The translations under genes were made by a program, and so were the position numbers. Of a stretch of DNA of 64,000 nt, positions 54,048 to 64,000 are shown in pieces. Source of the DNA: Arthrobotrys musiformis. Taxonomy: Eukaryota > Ascomycota > Orbiliomycetes > Orbiliales > Orbiliaceae. Numbering within the stretch: position 1 is the first letter of the stretch; each line of letters starts with the position of its first letter. The notes under the pieces were generated by a model that saw only the letters and a list, made by a program, of their open reading frames with translations, ran no database searches and had not been told where the DNA came from. The stretch spans positions 1,178,001 through 1,242,000 of the forward strand of contig JAVHJL010000013.1 in the NCBI GenBank assembly GCA_036971715.1. The letters are read 5' to 3'.

Positions 54048-57000
54048 TTCAGCTTTAATCGAATTGCGGGCTTTTTTTGTGCTGTGTAAGAGTTTAGTGC
54101 TGCAGGTTGGCCTGCAGGTATCATATTCAGGATCGAGCGGCCTGTGCATTGATGCATATGTATGCAGCGCGGCATAAAAACCGTTCACCAAAGAGAGGTT
54201 TTCAGGAATAAGCCGTTTCTCTCACCTTCGATGTTTTGGCGCAGAAACTTTGGAATTATAGTTAAAGGTGGAGGCGTTGGATCCAGGGAACCGTTGAACG
54301 TTTGAACGCTTTGTCCACACGGGTGAAAGATTACGAATTGCTGAGTAGAGACACCTGCGAGTACTTACCATGCTAACATGCTTGCATATTGACGCCTTCG
54401 GCTTGCTTGGGCCTTGAAAATTGGCACCTGCCGTGAGCCAATGCATATCTCTTTTCAAAAGATTAGGGTATCTACCTACTGAAACGTCTTTTTCGTAGCT
54501 CAGATATCGCGACTCGATTCATGCAACGTACTTACATTACATTACATTACAAACAAAACATGACGGTTGGGCCGTATATGGCCTGACCAGCCAAAAAATT
54601 AAAAATAAAACGGCTGAAGGCCAGGGTTCCACTATTCATCGACAGCCTGCAGCCCTTCTTGTGGGTAATTTGTTTAAGATCAGGTGAGCGGACTTTACAG
54701 GAAAGGGTCGTGCTCTACAGATCGCATATCCAAGATATTCGAGAAAGGTTCTCAACCGTTGATCTAATATCGAGATTGACTCTAGAGATGCCGAGAGCAA
54801 AAAAGGGACCCGCCGAATATACGTAATTGCACTGCATGATCCCCCTGCCCCCGTCATTGTTGCGACGCCTGCTGCTATAGTATACGTAAAGGGAAGGGAA
54901 TTGAGGAAAACCAAAGTCTTCTCCGTCATCCGTGCCTTGATTTCTGGGGATTCCGGAGCTGGTTGGTGCGCGGTGCCTTTTCCGAGCGAATTTCCAAGCC
55001 TGCAAGGAGACAGAATATTCGCTTGGGGAGGACAAGAAGCGGTTGACGGGTTTCTACCCATTGACAGATGCTCCACATGTTCGCCATATCGTTATTGAAA
55101 TGGACTGGTGAAAACTTGAAACGAGGATCTGTTGAACTTCTATGACTACCGACATAAAATCGGTCGATGTAATGCGTTTTCCCAAGAGTGTCTACCTTGC
55201 CTGCCGGGCTATGCGTCGGCCTTGGTACTCGTGTCCCGCCGTACTTAGCTATCTAAGCTAAAGCAAGCCGTGGAACGGATGAGCAAACCCGTCGACTTGA
55301 AGCCCATCCGGATTGACTCGCAGCCTCCTTTGGATAATTAACCGAGTCCCAGAAACAGCTTCGCAAGCTTTTGTCGCCGGCACCGATGCATGTTTCATTC
55401 ACACTACATCCTTCGACGACTAGCCTGCTTTTTTTCCCGCAGGATCACAAAAAAAAAAAAAGCTCGGATACCTCACGCTCACGCTCACAGGCCAGGCAAA
55501 AACGTGCAAACGACATCCATGATTCTGATTGCAAAAGGCTTAGTGCTGAAAAAAATGCACATACCTTATATCAAAACTAAAATATAGGCGCTTTCGACGC
55601 CTTGCGGGTATACGAGCTTGTCCGAGAGATTGATATCAAAAAGTTCCAGACATGTAGCCCCTTCTCAACCGTCAACCCTGAATCCAGTTACTGTCCATGG
55701 ATTCAGATAGTCTCAGAACAGCCACTCTTTCTTGCAAAAACCACTGCAATGTCGGAGGCTATCGTGGAATATCCCGTCTCGAGATGCTGCGCACGGCAGG
55801 CGGAATTTGACGGTATACCGGTAAACGGGAATCGCCACAATAGAGAAGTCCTTTGCAACGAAAGCGGGGCTGGAGGGTGAGAGGGATTCAAAGGAAAGGA
55901 TTGGAGCTTCAGTTTCACATGCCTTTTAATCTGCAATCTCAAATTTTAATCTACTCGAATACCTGGAGTACATACGTGAATAAAATACATTTCTATCAGT
56001 TGAAAGGCCCCGCAATATACCGATAACTAACTATCATTTGCGGGTGCAGCCATGCGAAGAGGAAAGGGCTGATAACGGATCTATCGACCCTATCCCGGTG
56101 AATTGTCCGTGACAGCGAAGCCACCCTTCAAGCCTGTCCCGAACGAAATTATAGGGTTAACTATACATCTTTGTATCACCCACCACTATGCAATTGCCTT
56201 GCAAAAAAGGGTTGCCACCTGACGGACGACCCGTTCGCTCTTTCACCTTGCGTTTGCAGGTTTTAACAGTGATACACTCGCACCGCGCACTGGACCCTGC
56301 GAACGATTTCCCTTTTTCTTATTCCTCCATTAGCAAAGAAAGCAAAAAGGAAAGGGAACGCATCCAAGGGCATTCGCGGGTCTGCTGCGGGCTTCTGCCT
56401 CTTGCGTCTGCCGTGCGTATCTGTGTGTCTTTGTGCTTTTTCCTGCCCCAAGCTACTGGGATCTTCGTTTATATGCACCTCACCCAACATTCCACCGAAA
56501 AAAGTTCAGACCAAAAAGTAATAACAGCCAGTTGAATGATCATTGACATCACAATGCAAGGGTATATTGGCTCGCAGCTGCGACAAGTGGGGAACAGAGA
56601 ACACAAGAGAGAGAATCGAGACCCCATACGGCCATATATTTCCAAAGTCGTCTCGACTGGGTCTTGGAACCAAGCTGAAATGGACAAGAGTAGTCGGATA
56701 CAAAGTAGCTTAGGTAGCTACATAGGTCGTAGCTTGGAACTCAAACACACCTCGACGCTTACGCGCTCGAAGTGGCCGCTCGACTAAATGAAATGTAGGT
56801 GCTGACATGATACCGCCACCCGCCTCACTCATGGTATAAAGTATATCGTAGTAGATGCGTACGAGCCATTATCCGAGGTCTAGGCTCACGGAAGCGTCCG
56901 TGAAGAAAGACACATCGCCTGTCTTTTTGACTTTTCGATTCAGCCCGCCCTTGAAGGCCTCCAGCCATGAACCCTGAGCTTCGACGCTGCAAAGGCCAGA

Positions 57001-59248
57001 AGCGGCCAAAGTGTGGATACAAATACGACATCCAAATTGCAACCTCTGTTTTATATGAGCAAAAAAAAAAAGGCCAGTCAGCTAAACCGTTTGAAATGTT
57101 ACAAAGCCAAAGCCACGAAAGCTATGACTTCAAGGTTTTAATTCCTCATTCTCAAAACGAAATCATATCAGAAACAAACCAGAAGAACAATACGGGCTCC
57201 ACATGTTCGCTAGTTAAACTCGTGGTACTTGTCAATATCAAAGCTACGACGCCGACGATGACCGCACGACGCTAGGTGAAAGGAAAAGGACAATGCTGAT
57301 TTTGCTTCTTTTCGTGATTTCCAGCTTTTGCTTTCCCCTAACCTTGATTTTCCAACCCTGTCCATAACACAACATCTGCTAAGGGAGTCAATTGCAAGCC
57401 CGCGGCGTTCGAGCAAGCCACCATGTAAGCCGAAGGGTGGGAAAGAGAGAATGCCTATCACTTGCCGTTTGCAAAGAAGATGGGCAACTTTCTTCCTGAC
57501 CAGCAGGGCTCTTTTTTTTTTTTTTCCTTCTTCCTCGTTGACACTACGACCACTCAAGGCCTGCAGTGAAAGAAAACAGGCCGACGAGTTAATATCGAAT
57601 ATAGAGCCAAGCTAAAGAAAGGGTGCTCCACAGCTTTAACAAAAGATGGTGTACCCATGGGGAGAAACCAAAAAAACGAACAGGCATTGGTGATTTTGCC
57701 TCTTTAGATCGGTCGATGTAGCTGGAAAAACGAATCGCGATCGGACAAAAAGCTCTTGCTGTTTGTGCATATAACGCAAAAAACGCCATAAGAAAGCGAT
57801 AGCAAACTTGTCCCAGTTAATCTTGTTTATACGAGAGAGGGAGAGAACGTGCGAGGAAGTGATATTGCGCGGTCAATTCCACCTTCATTTTCCCCTCTAC
57901 ATGCATGTATATGTACCGTTCCCTAATATTCTGAGTTTCGAATTGAATTTTTAAGATTTTGAACTAGGCAGGTCGATATAGCTCTATTGGGGAATCATAT
58001 TGTATAGCAAAAGGCCCTTTTGTTGGATCGTTGGACTATCGTCCCCTCCGCAGGGACCATCGATCAGCACTGTATTGTTTTGAGATCGAGAGATATACTT
58101 TTACCGGGGGCACAATGGGAAAAAAAGTCATGCCCATCGTCAATCACTTTTAGATCCGTTAGCCGCACGCATGCACGAGGCGTTTATGCGGATCGTTAAG
58201 ACGGTTACGAAAGGTTCGGAGTAACCAGCAAGCTAGCATGCACAGATCTATTTAGAAGTAACTTGCTTGTTTTTGACTTTTCATCTATTCTGATTAAGCT
58301 TTTGGCTTTTAATTTTTTTGGACCTTTTGAGGATTTTAGTTAATGTGGACACATTTCTTTCTTCCTTATTTCGAAGAGCCTATATGTACAGAAGACGGGT
58401 CTCCCCGATAGTATGTATATGGTACTCACTAGTACTACAAAAATCAGAAGTATCGACAAAAAACCGCCCAGTAAGATCATAGGAAAGTAAAGAGAAATAA
58501 AAATAATTCCATTCGTGAGAAATGCCCCCCAATAGCAAAGAAAAATGTGTCCCGGTAAAACAAAAAAAGAAGATGTGCGAAGTAAAAAACAGAAAGCAAA
58601 TGCGAACCCACTCCGTTAGATCCCATTATCCAACTTTTTTGTACATTTCTTCAAAATGAAGATCAAATAATCATATCAAGACGCATGGTAAGAATTTTGT
58701 TGCAACCGAAGGCCAGCTCATTCCAAAAGCATGACCATTAATAAAACCGATAAAAATCAAGAGAAAAATCGTGGGTATAACAGGAAACATCGAAGCCCCG
58801 GATTATGAAATATAGTCGTCGAGGGATAGTATATCCGAGAAGCTGTGATAGAAGCTCCAGAAGAATAGCGGCGATCCAATTAGAGATGGGTATTCGCTAA
58901 AGACGCCGTCATTTTCGGATATTAAGATCTCAACTTAATGGAAATAAGAGGAAAAAATAAAAAATCGCTATTGGTGAAAAGGCAAAAGGGTATCGTTTCC
59001 AGAAGACATAATCGAAGCAGCCCAGGCAGAAGGGAAAATAGGACTTTGACTGCCTCCCATTTGCCCAGTAAATATTAGAAAGTTTAAAAAAAGCCGAAAC
59101 TCCATAGTAGGTCCCTTTAGAAGATGGAAAAGGAGATTCCGGGTTGGTAATCAGGTTTCCCGATTTTCGATTTCATGAATGTCCAAATGCGTCCTGGCGT
59201 TTTTGGCCACTGGTGGCGTTTATAGAGTTTTCGTTGGTTCGACCCATT
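54048..59248. other. Large gene-free convergent region
   Basis: These 5.2 kb separate the 3' ends of TBCE (plus) and the NRG1-like gene (minus). I found no supportable protein gene; all frames are under about 120 codons and overlap. Contents seen: an ATTAC pentanucleotide repeat at 54,532-54,550, A runs near 55,450 and 57,061, a T run near 57,511, and AT-rich sequence at 58,250-59,150 that may be the long 3' region of the NRG1-like gene. Non-coding RNA genes cannot be excluded by eye. Confidence 0.45.
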
Positions 59249-60037
59249 TTAGTACTGATCCATTGCGATGCTGGCTAGCGCTGCAAGACCGCTTTCTTGT
59301 GAGAATGTCGAGTCGGGGAGGTAGTGAACCGAGTGGGGTGGATATTGGTTAGCATCCGCGATGACCACTGGTGCTTCAACCTTCTTCTTCCTCGCAGATC
59401 TCTTGTTTGCACCGCCTCCTTGGTGAGTTCTAAAGTGCTGCATGCAGTTATCTTGTCGACTGAACCGTGCACCACATCCCGGCTGTGGGCATTCATAGTT
59501 CTTCTCTCCAGTGTGTATTCTTGTGTGTCTTGCAAGATGTCCAGATGTTGTGAATGATTTGCCGCAGTGGCACGTATATTTCCTGACTGATTTTTTGACA
59601 GCCGGGTTTGCATGGTTGCTGTCTTCCTCGTCATCGTCTTCTTCGATACATTTGGTGGATAGCACCGGGGATGCCGAAGAAACCGAAGATGCACACGATG
59701 ACGTCGATGAGCTCCTCGAAGACATTGAAGGACGGTAACCTTCAGGACAATTGTTGAGCAACTTGCCCAAGGGAGGAAGACTCATACCATCAGGCGTTAT
59801 TGGGGTACGTGGAGAAGAAATATCGCTATATATACTGCCAGTCGAGCTGTACGAATCTGATCGTTCAGAATGATATGGTCGACGCATATCTGGCGAGAGT
59901 GGCGGTGTGGGAGACCGACGGCCATATGAAGAAGAGAAGAAAGGTTCTGATCTGGATGAATGATAAGCGGGCCGAGCCTGGTCACACAAGATTGAGACTC
60001 TGCGCCCCGCGGAAGTTGTAACTGCGAGTGGATCCAT
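59249..60037 (-). CDS. C2H2 transcription repressor, NRG1-like
   Basis: Single exon, 262 aa from the first ATG at 60037 (MDPLAVTTSAGRR). The N-terminal 150 residues are Ser/Pro-rich, with SPTPPLSPDMRRPYHSERSD and ISSPRTPITPDGMSLPPLGK, ending in an acidic patch (EEDDDEEDS). Two fingers follow: YTCHCGKSFTTSGHLARHTR (IH) and YECPQPGCGARFSRQDNCMQ (HFRTH). The TTSGHLARH and RFSRQDNCMQH contacts match Nrg1/Nrg2, glucose- and stress-linked repressors that bind CCCT elements and recruit Tup1 (family knowledge). The first finger lacks the usual two-residue spacing (CHC in place of CxxC), as is seen in some relatives. A basic RSARKKK patch follows. A 2.4-kb upstream spacer fits a heavily regulated gene. 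Confidence 0.87.
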   Translation of the reverse strand: MDPLAVTTSAGRRVSILCDQARPAYHSSRSEPFFSSSYGRRSPTPPLSPDMRRPYHSERSDSYSSTGSIYSDISSPRTPITPDGMSLPPLGKLLNNCPEGYRPSMSSRSSSTSSCASSVSSASPVLSTKCIEEDDDEEDSNHANPAVKKSVRKYTCHCGKSFTTSGHLARHTRIHTGEKNYECPQPGCGARFSRQDNCMQHFRTHQGGGANKRSARKKKVEAPVVIADANQYPPHSVHYLPDSTFSQESGLAALASIAMDQY

Positions 60038-61677
60038 TTTGGCTTTGGTTTTGATACTCGGAAGGGAAGCAAGCAAGTAAATGTCGACTGAGTCTAGCTC
60101 ACTAAGTCAATCTGATATATATAGTAGGCACGGCACGAGGCTGAAGCGATAAAGGCTGGCCGGGATGATAATGAAGATAAAGGTCGGGATGCAAATTATG
60201 CACGCTGATAAGATACTTCTGATATTCCGAACGAGTGTGGATAGAATCTTCAAAGTCAAAAGGCTTAAAAGATTTGTATGAAGTAAGTATTCAAGAAGAA
60301 AAAAAAAAAAGTCGGTCGAGGTTGCGAGATCTCGGGATTATAAGTTATTCACACTCAGACAGACTGGTTCGGTTGCGACATTCAGGCGAGAGGGCTTGCT
60401 CTCCAACATGCGTCTTCGCCCGTATTTAGGGTGAGAGTTCAGTGACTTTGGTGTACACGCAGAAAAAGAAAACAGGGGGATGAAAGTAATAACGTCAGTG
60501 TGTTCAGGTAAATACCGTATGAAGTGTGTGCTTGCGGACTCCACGTTTGTACCGTCGAACGGGTCAAGAGAGCCGCTGGGTAGGGGACAGGGTACCTTGT
60601 GTAGGAGACAAGGGCTTGGGGGGGAAGAAGAAGAAGGAACACAGGTGGGCATTTGCGTCATTGGAAAGCCACTTGGGTTACCTTTGGACCTCAACGGATT
60701 AGTGGAAATCAGCGAGACTCGGATACGGAGACTGGGAATTTCATGCCGGAGACGTGTGAGATGGCTTTGTTGCTTTTCCCATGCTCAAGCATGCTCTCCA
60801 CCCAGTCTCAGGGTGGGGGAGGTGGACTTTCCCTCCACTCTAAGTCAGTCAGTACAACATGAACATGCATGCAAGTACCGGACCTCCAGCTTAGTGCCGG
60901 ATCCCCAAGCTGGAACCCAAGCCCATGTCGGGGGGCACGCAGCTAACTTACGAAAAGCAAAGGGAGGAACTAATCCACAACCAAGTAACGTCCTAGTCCC
61001 AAGGTTTTCCCAAGAATGGGACTGTCTGGATTTTAGGCCAAGTCTTGGCCCGATCCCAATATAATAATCCGATGGCTTCGAGCGAGATTATGTTGATGGG
61101 TTCGAAGCGACCCTGCTGTTTGAGAGAATGATTGACGTTTGCACTCGAAGGAGTTCTGCACAAAGAACTGACTTGCTGGCTCTCTAGATTGATGCCAGGA
61201 GACCCTTCTCGGGGAGATCGAGATGTTGGGCGTGCATCAATATAGACGGAGTGGCTTCTTTTTTCCCTGCGTGTGGAGGTATTCAATTGATCAATAGAGA
61301 GCCTTTTGGCGGTCACGGCTTCACGGCTTTCAAATTTGGTCAACAGAACGGACTGTTTGATATATTGAAGTTAAGATTGAAACCGAAACTGGAAGAATCT
61401 GACGTCAGTAATAGTATATCAACGCTCGGTGATAATTTCCTCGGGTGTCATGTCAGAGGCATGTATAAGTAAGTATGTATGCAATGTTGGTTTGGTACCT
61501 CGACTGGCCAGTCAAGAATAATAGGGTATAATGCGCCCGGATATGGCTTGTCAGACGAGCCACTTTGCTTTTCTACTTGCACGAAACAGTGGTTGAGAAT
61601 TTGCTGGCACCATCCACTCTCCTTCCTTTCTCTCCTTTCCTTTTGTTTTTTTCTTCTCTCCTTCTGGTTTACGGTTG

Positions 61678-61708
<31 letters not shown>

Positions 61709-62465
61709 CCCTTTTTTTTTTTTTGCTGCAGGGCCATCGGATTATGTTTTTGGATCGAAGATTCGCTTACAACATTCAACGGGAATTTCTGATCCTCACT
61801 GAAACCAGCGATTGTGGAGAGCGGGGGGCGTCTTTTAGCCCTGACTGCTGGACTACACCGACCGGATCAAACTTCCAGACCACCAAAAGGCATGTTAGAA
61901 CACCACAGGGACCCGTAACAGATGACATCACAGTGCATCGACAGTCCGTCCCAGTTTTTACCTTTCTCCTTTTTTTTTTTTCGTCTATCCACCATCCTCG
62001 TGTGGAGGCTTTCTGATTATAAAAGCTCAGGAACAGATCCGTTTACCGGCCGTTTGTTGGTTGGTATTATATTTTACGTATACAACTGCTTTTATATCGC
62101 AATCCGCAGCCTAAAGTATCGGTTCCCGCAGTGCAGCAGCCTATTGCATGATCGAACTGTGAATACCCTGCAAGAATATACGCAGTCCAGTCTATACATA
62201 ACACCGACACACCATTCCGGTCAAGGGTTTAATTTCACTGTCGCATTTCAAGTGTGATGAACACATAATGACATAAGAATAGAACCACAAAATATAGGGC
62301 GCGCGCGTGCTGCAAAAGAAAGACAAAAGTCCCTGGGTTCTTCAAACCCTACGAGCTTTCCGTTTTCTGCTTATTTCCTTTCTCTCCAACCGGATCGCCT
62401 CCATTCCCCGTCAATATCAAGCATTCTTAAGGTCCAACTACTCCGGCGGCGCAGACCCTGCTCGC
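60038..62465. promoter_or_regulatory. NRG1-like upstream region and GST 3' spacer
   Basis: Both flanking genes are on the minus strand, so most of these 2.4 kb is the promoter of the NRG1-like gene. GGGG/CCCT-type sequence clusters at about 60,795-60,840, including CCACCC and GGGTGG arms around a seven-base loop. Such sites could bind the repressor itself (inference). A T run of 28 lies at 61681-61708, followed by a second T run. Plus-strand frames here (for example 60,480-61,064, 194 codons) have no family signature. Confidence 0.45.
61681..61708. repeat. Poly-T run (28 nt)
   Basis: An uninterrupted T run on the plus strand, followed by CCC and another T run of about 14. It lies in the spacer between the NRG1-like and GST genes and is a likely site of length variation or sequencing error. 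Confidence 0.9.
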
Positions 62466-63945
62466 TCAAGGCAATCCTCGACCCTCGTTGATAGCCTTTG
62501 CCACTTGGCTGGTATTCGGTCGGTTCTCTGCACAAATGTTCCAGAAGGGTTAGATGTACATTGATAATCCTCAATTCCGTATGCCGAAGAGAGAGAGAGA
62601 GGTATAGAGGGGGGCATAGAAAAGATGGGAAGATCTCAAGCTTCGGATCGGACACTTTATTTTATTTTTGGGAAGGGCACTTTATATTACCTGCATAGCG
62701 CTCATACGAGTCGAGATATAATTCGTCATCGGACGTCGTAGCTTTCACACTATCATCACCTTCCAATGCAGCTATAAAACGGCCGAATCTGCTGTCTTCG
62801 GCTGGCGGTTGCCAACCTCGATATGGCTGCAGGACTCTGGGGCACCGCAGGATCCATGGGGCTACCATAACATCGACAAATGATAATTTGGTTCCCTGTT
62901 TCGCGCGAGTGGTTTTTCGCAAACGACGAAAAAAGAATTCCTTAGCTTAGCCTCGGCCCTACCCGTGAATCACCAGACAAACAGATGCTGCTGATGATGC
63001 AGAGCACCAGATTACCGGGATAGCTAAAAGTTTGGAGGTTGCACATACTGTAAAAAACGGTCCCTTGGGGTCTGCTGCTTCTAGCAAGGTGTTCACCTGA
63101 GAGGTCGACGTGCATTAGAAGTTCTGCCTCGACGCTCGGGCCAATCAGAGCTGCAGCCGGGCAACTAACCTGTTTCTCAAACTCTTTCCCATACTCGGCT
63201 TGCTTTTCAGCTTCCTGAGCTTGCAGGTACCGATAAAAAGTCGGCACGATGTTTCGAGATATCTAAATTGATTGAAACGAAAAAAAAGAAGCAAAGAAAG
63301 AAAGAAAGTTAGCAGTCGTCGTCATAGGGGAGCTCGGCCAACCCCTAGAAAATTTAAAAGTAGAAAAATTGACGTTAGAAAATCTAGACTGGTCGCGTAC
63401 ATGGTCTGCCCAGAGCCTGCTATGCGCTTTCTCCTTTGGGTCCTGGGGTAGCAGCTTTTTTTCCGAAATGTCGTCCACCTGTACAGTTTGAATGTTTAGC
63501 GGAGGCGTGTTTCGCGGAGATGGCCCACCTAGCTATGGCAAGCTGGTACGCAATTGAGTTTTCAGGCTTACATATTCCATGAGCACGGTTGATTCATAGC
63601 AACCCCAACTATCGATTTAACACCAATTGAAAAGTCAATTTTCCAAATAGTCTTTCAAGTTTTCGTATGCTTCGATCGAACGGACGGCGGACGTACTCTC
63701 CATGCTTTAGAGCAGGAACTGGAAAAATCCAAAGCAATGATATTAGCCCGGAATAGCTAGAGCTAGTAGCCCCCAAGACTCCAGCTTGGGAAATTTTCCC
63801 TACGATCGAACTTACCAAGACCCTGAAAAAGATAAAGACGAAGAAGAAGAAAAAGCACACATTTCGAGTTAATGGGGTGCATTTAAGTGTGTCTTAGCCA
63901 TGGATCCCATACCCTTGGATTGACATCCAGAAGCTCCTTTGGTTT
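62466..63945 (-). CDS. Glutathione S-transferase, omega-like (5' end beyond window)
   Basis: Partial: the last 194 codons are here in nine exons: 63945-63913, 63822-63816, 63718-63697, 63608-63572, 63478-63401, 63262-63170, 63096-63049, 62895-62691 and 62527-62466. The N-terminal thioredoxin-fold end is KPKELLDVNPRGLVPALKHG, then DWGCYESTVLMEYVDD. The alpha-helical domain follows: HSRLWADHISRNIVPTFYRY, VNTLLEAADPKGPFF, TGTKLSFVDVMVAPWILRCP, ATTSDDELYLDSYERYAENR and NEGRGLP at the stop. This is the GST group near fungal omega-class enzymes; substrates are unknown. The second exon listed is only 7 nt (GGTCTTG), needed to complete PRGLVP. No GT donor occurs between 63948 and 64000 in this direction, so the upstream intron starts beyond the edge. 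Confidence 0.85.
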
Positions 63946-64000
63946 CTATCTCCGGGTATCATTGGCCCCGTTGATCAGTATCATCTGCATGGTATTGCCC

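Noticed and set aside
60480..61064. 194-codon open frame on the plus strand
   Set aside because: Lies antisense in the NRG1-like promoter, has no family match and is rich in Gly/Arg/Pro as expected of chance frames in GC-rich sequence.

Overview
The window comes from the nuclear genome of a filamentous ascomycete. Most genes are split by short GT-AG introns (about 50-165 nt), several with clear CTAAC/CTGAC-type branch sites close to the acceptor. The gene set is typical of Pezizomycotina: a COT1/NDR kinase, an eight-cysteine CFEM-like membrane protein, an Iec1-type zinc-finger protein, an NRG1-type repressor and an omega-like glutathione S-transferase. An early-diverging class (Pezizomycetes or Orbiliomycetes) is only a weak guess. 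Coding density is low, about 22 genes in 64 kb. Intergenic stretches reach 5.2 kb and carry homopolymer runs and short microsatellites. I recognised no transposon, rRNA, tRNA or CRISPR array.

Layout. 1-4.1 kb is gene-free. 4.1-11.9 kb holds CWF19 (-) and GPN1/NPA3 (+) sharing a 351-bp divergent promoter, then CLF1 (+) and a small basic protein (-). 14.4-15.6 kb encodes the CFEM-like single-pass membrane protein. 18.3-26.6 kb holds TIM54 (-), eIF3h (-), an APC-family permease (+) and the Iec1-like zinc-finger protein (-). 28.4-32.9 kb holds a class-I glutamine-amidotransferase homologue that has lost its catalytic residues (+), a short-chain dehydrogenase (-) and a family-31-like glycosyltransferase (-). 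36.5-44.1 kb holds COT1 (-), mitochondrial uS11m (+) and a large kelch-like membrane protein (-). 46.7-54.0 kb is compact: WBP4-like splicing factor (-), a small conserved protein (+), Tma20 (-), RPB12 (+), mitochondrial uL10m (-) and tubulin cofactor E (+), mostly as divergent pairs 320-375 bp apart. 54.0-59.2 kb is gene-free. NRG1-like (-) follows at 59.2-60.0 kb, and a 5'-truncated GST gene (-) runs off the right edge.

Most genes are housekeeping: splicing (CWF19, CLF1, WBP4-like, possibly the small basic protein), RNA polymerase assembly and structure (GPN1, RPB12), translation (eIF3h, Tma20), mitochondria (TIM54, uS11m, uL10m), tubulin folding and morphogenesis (TBCE, COT1). The items most worth a second look are the intact but apparently inactive amidotransferase, a 7-nt microexon in the GST gene, an 18-codon stop-free intron in CLF1, a long hairpin in the spacer after the CFEM-like gene, and the kelch membrane protein with no visible signal peptide. 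I did not find a convincing new multi-gene system.
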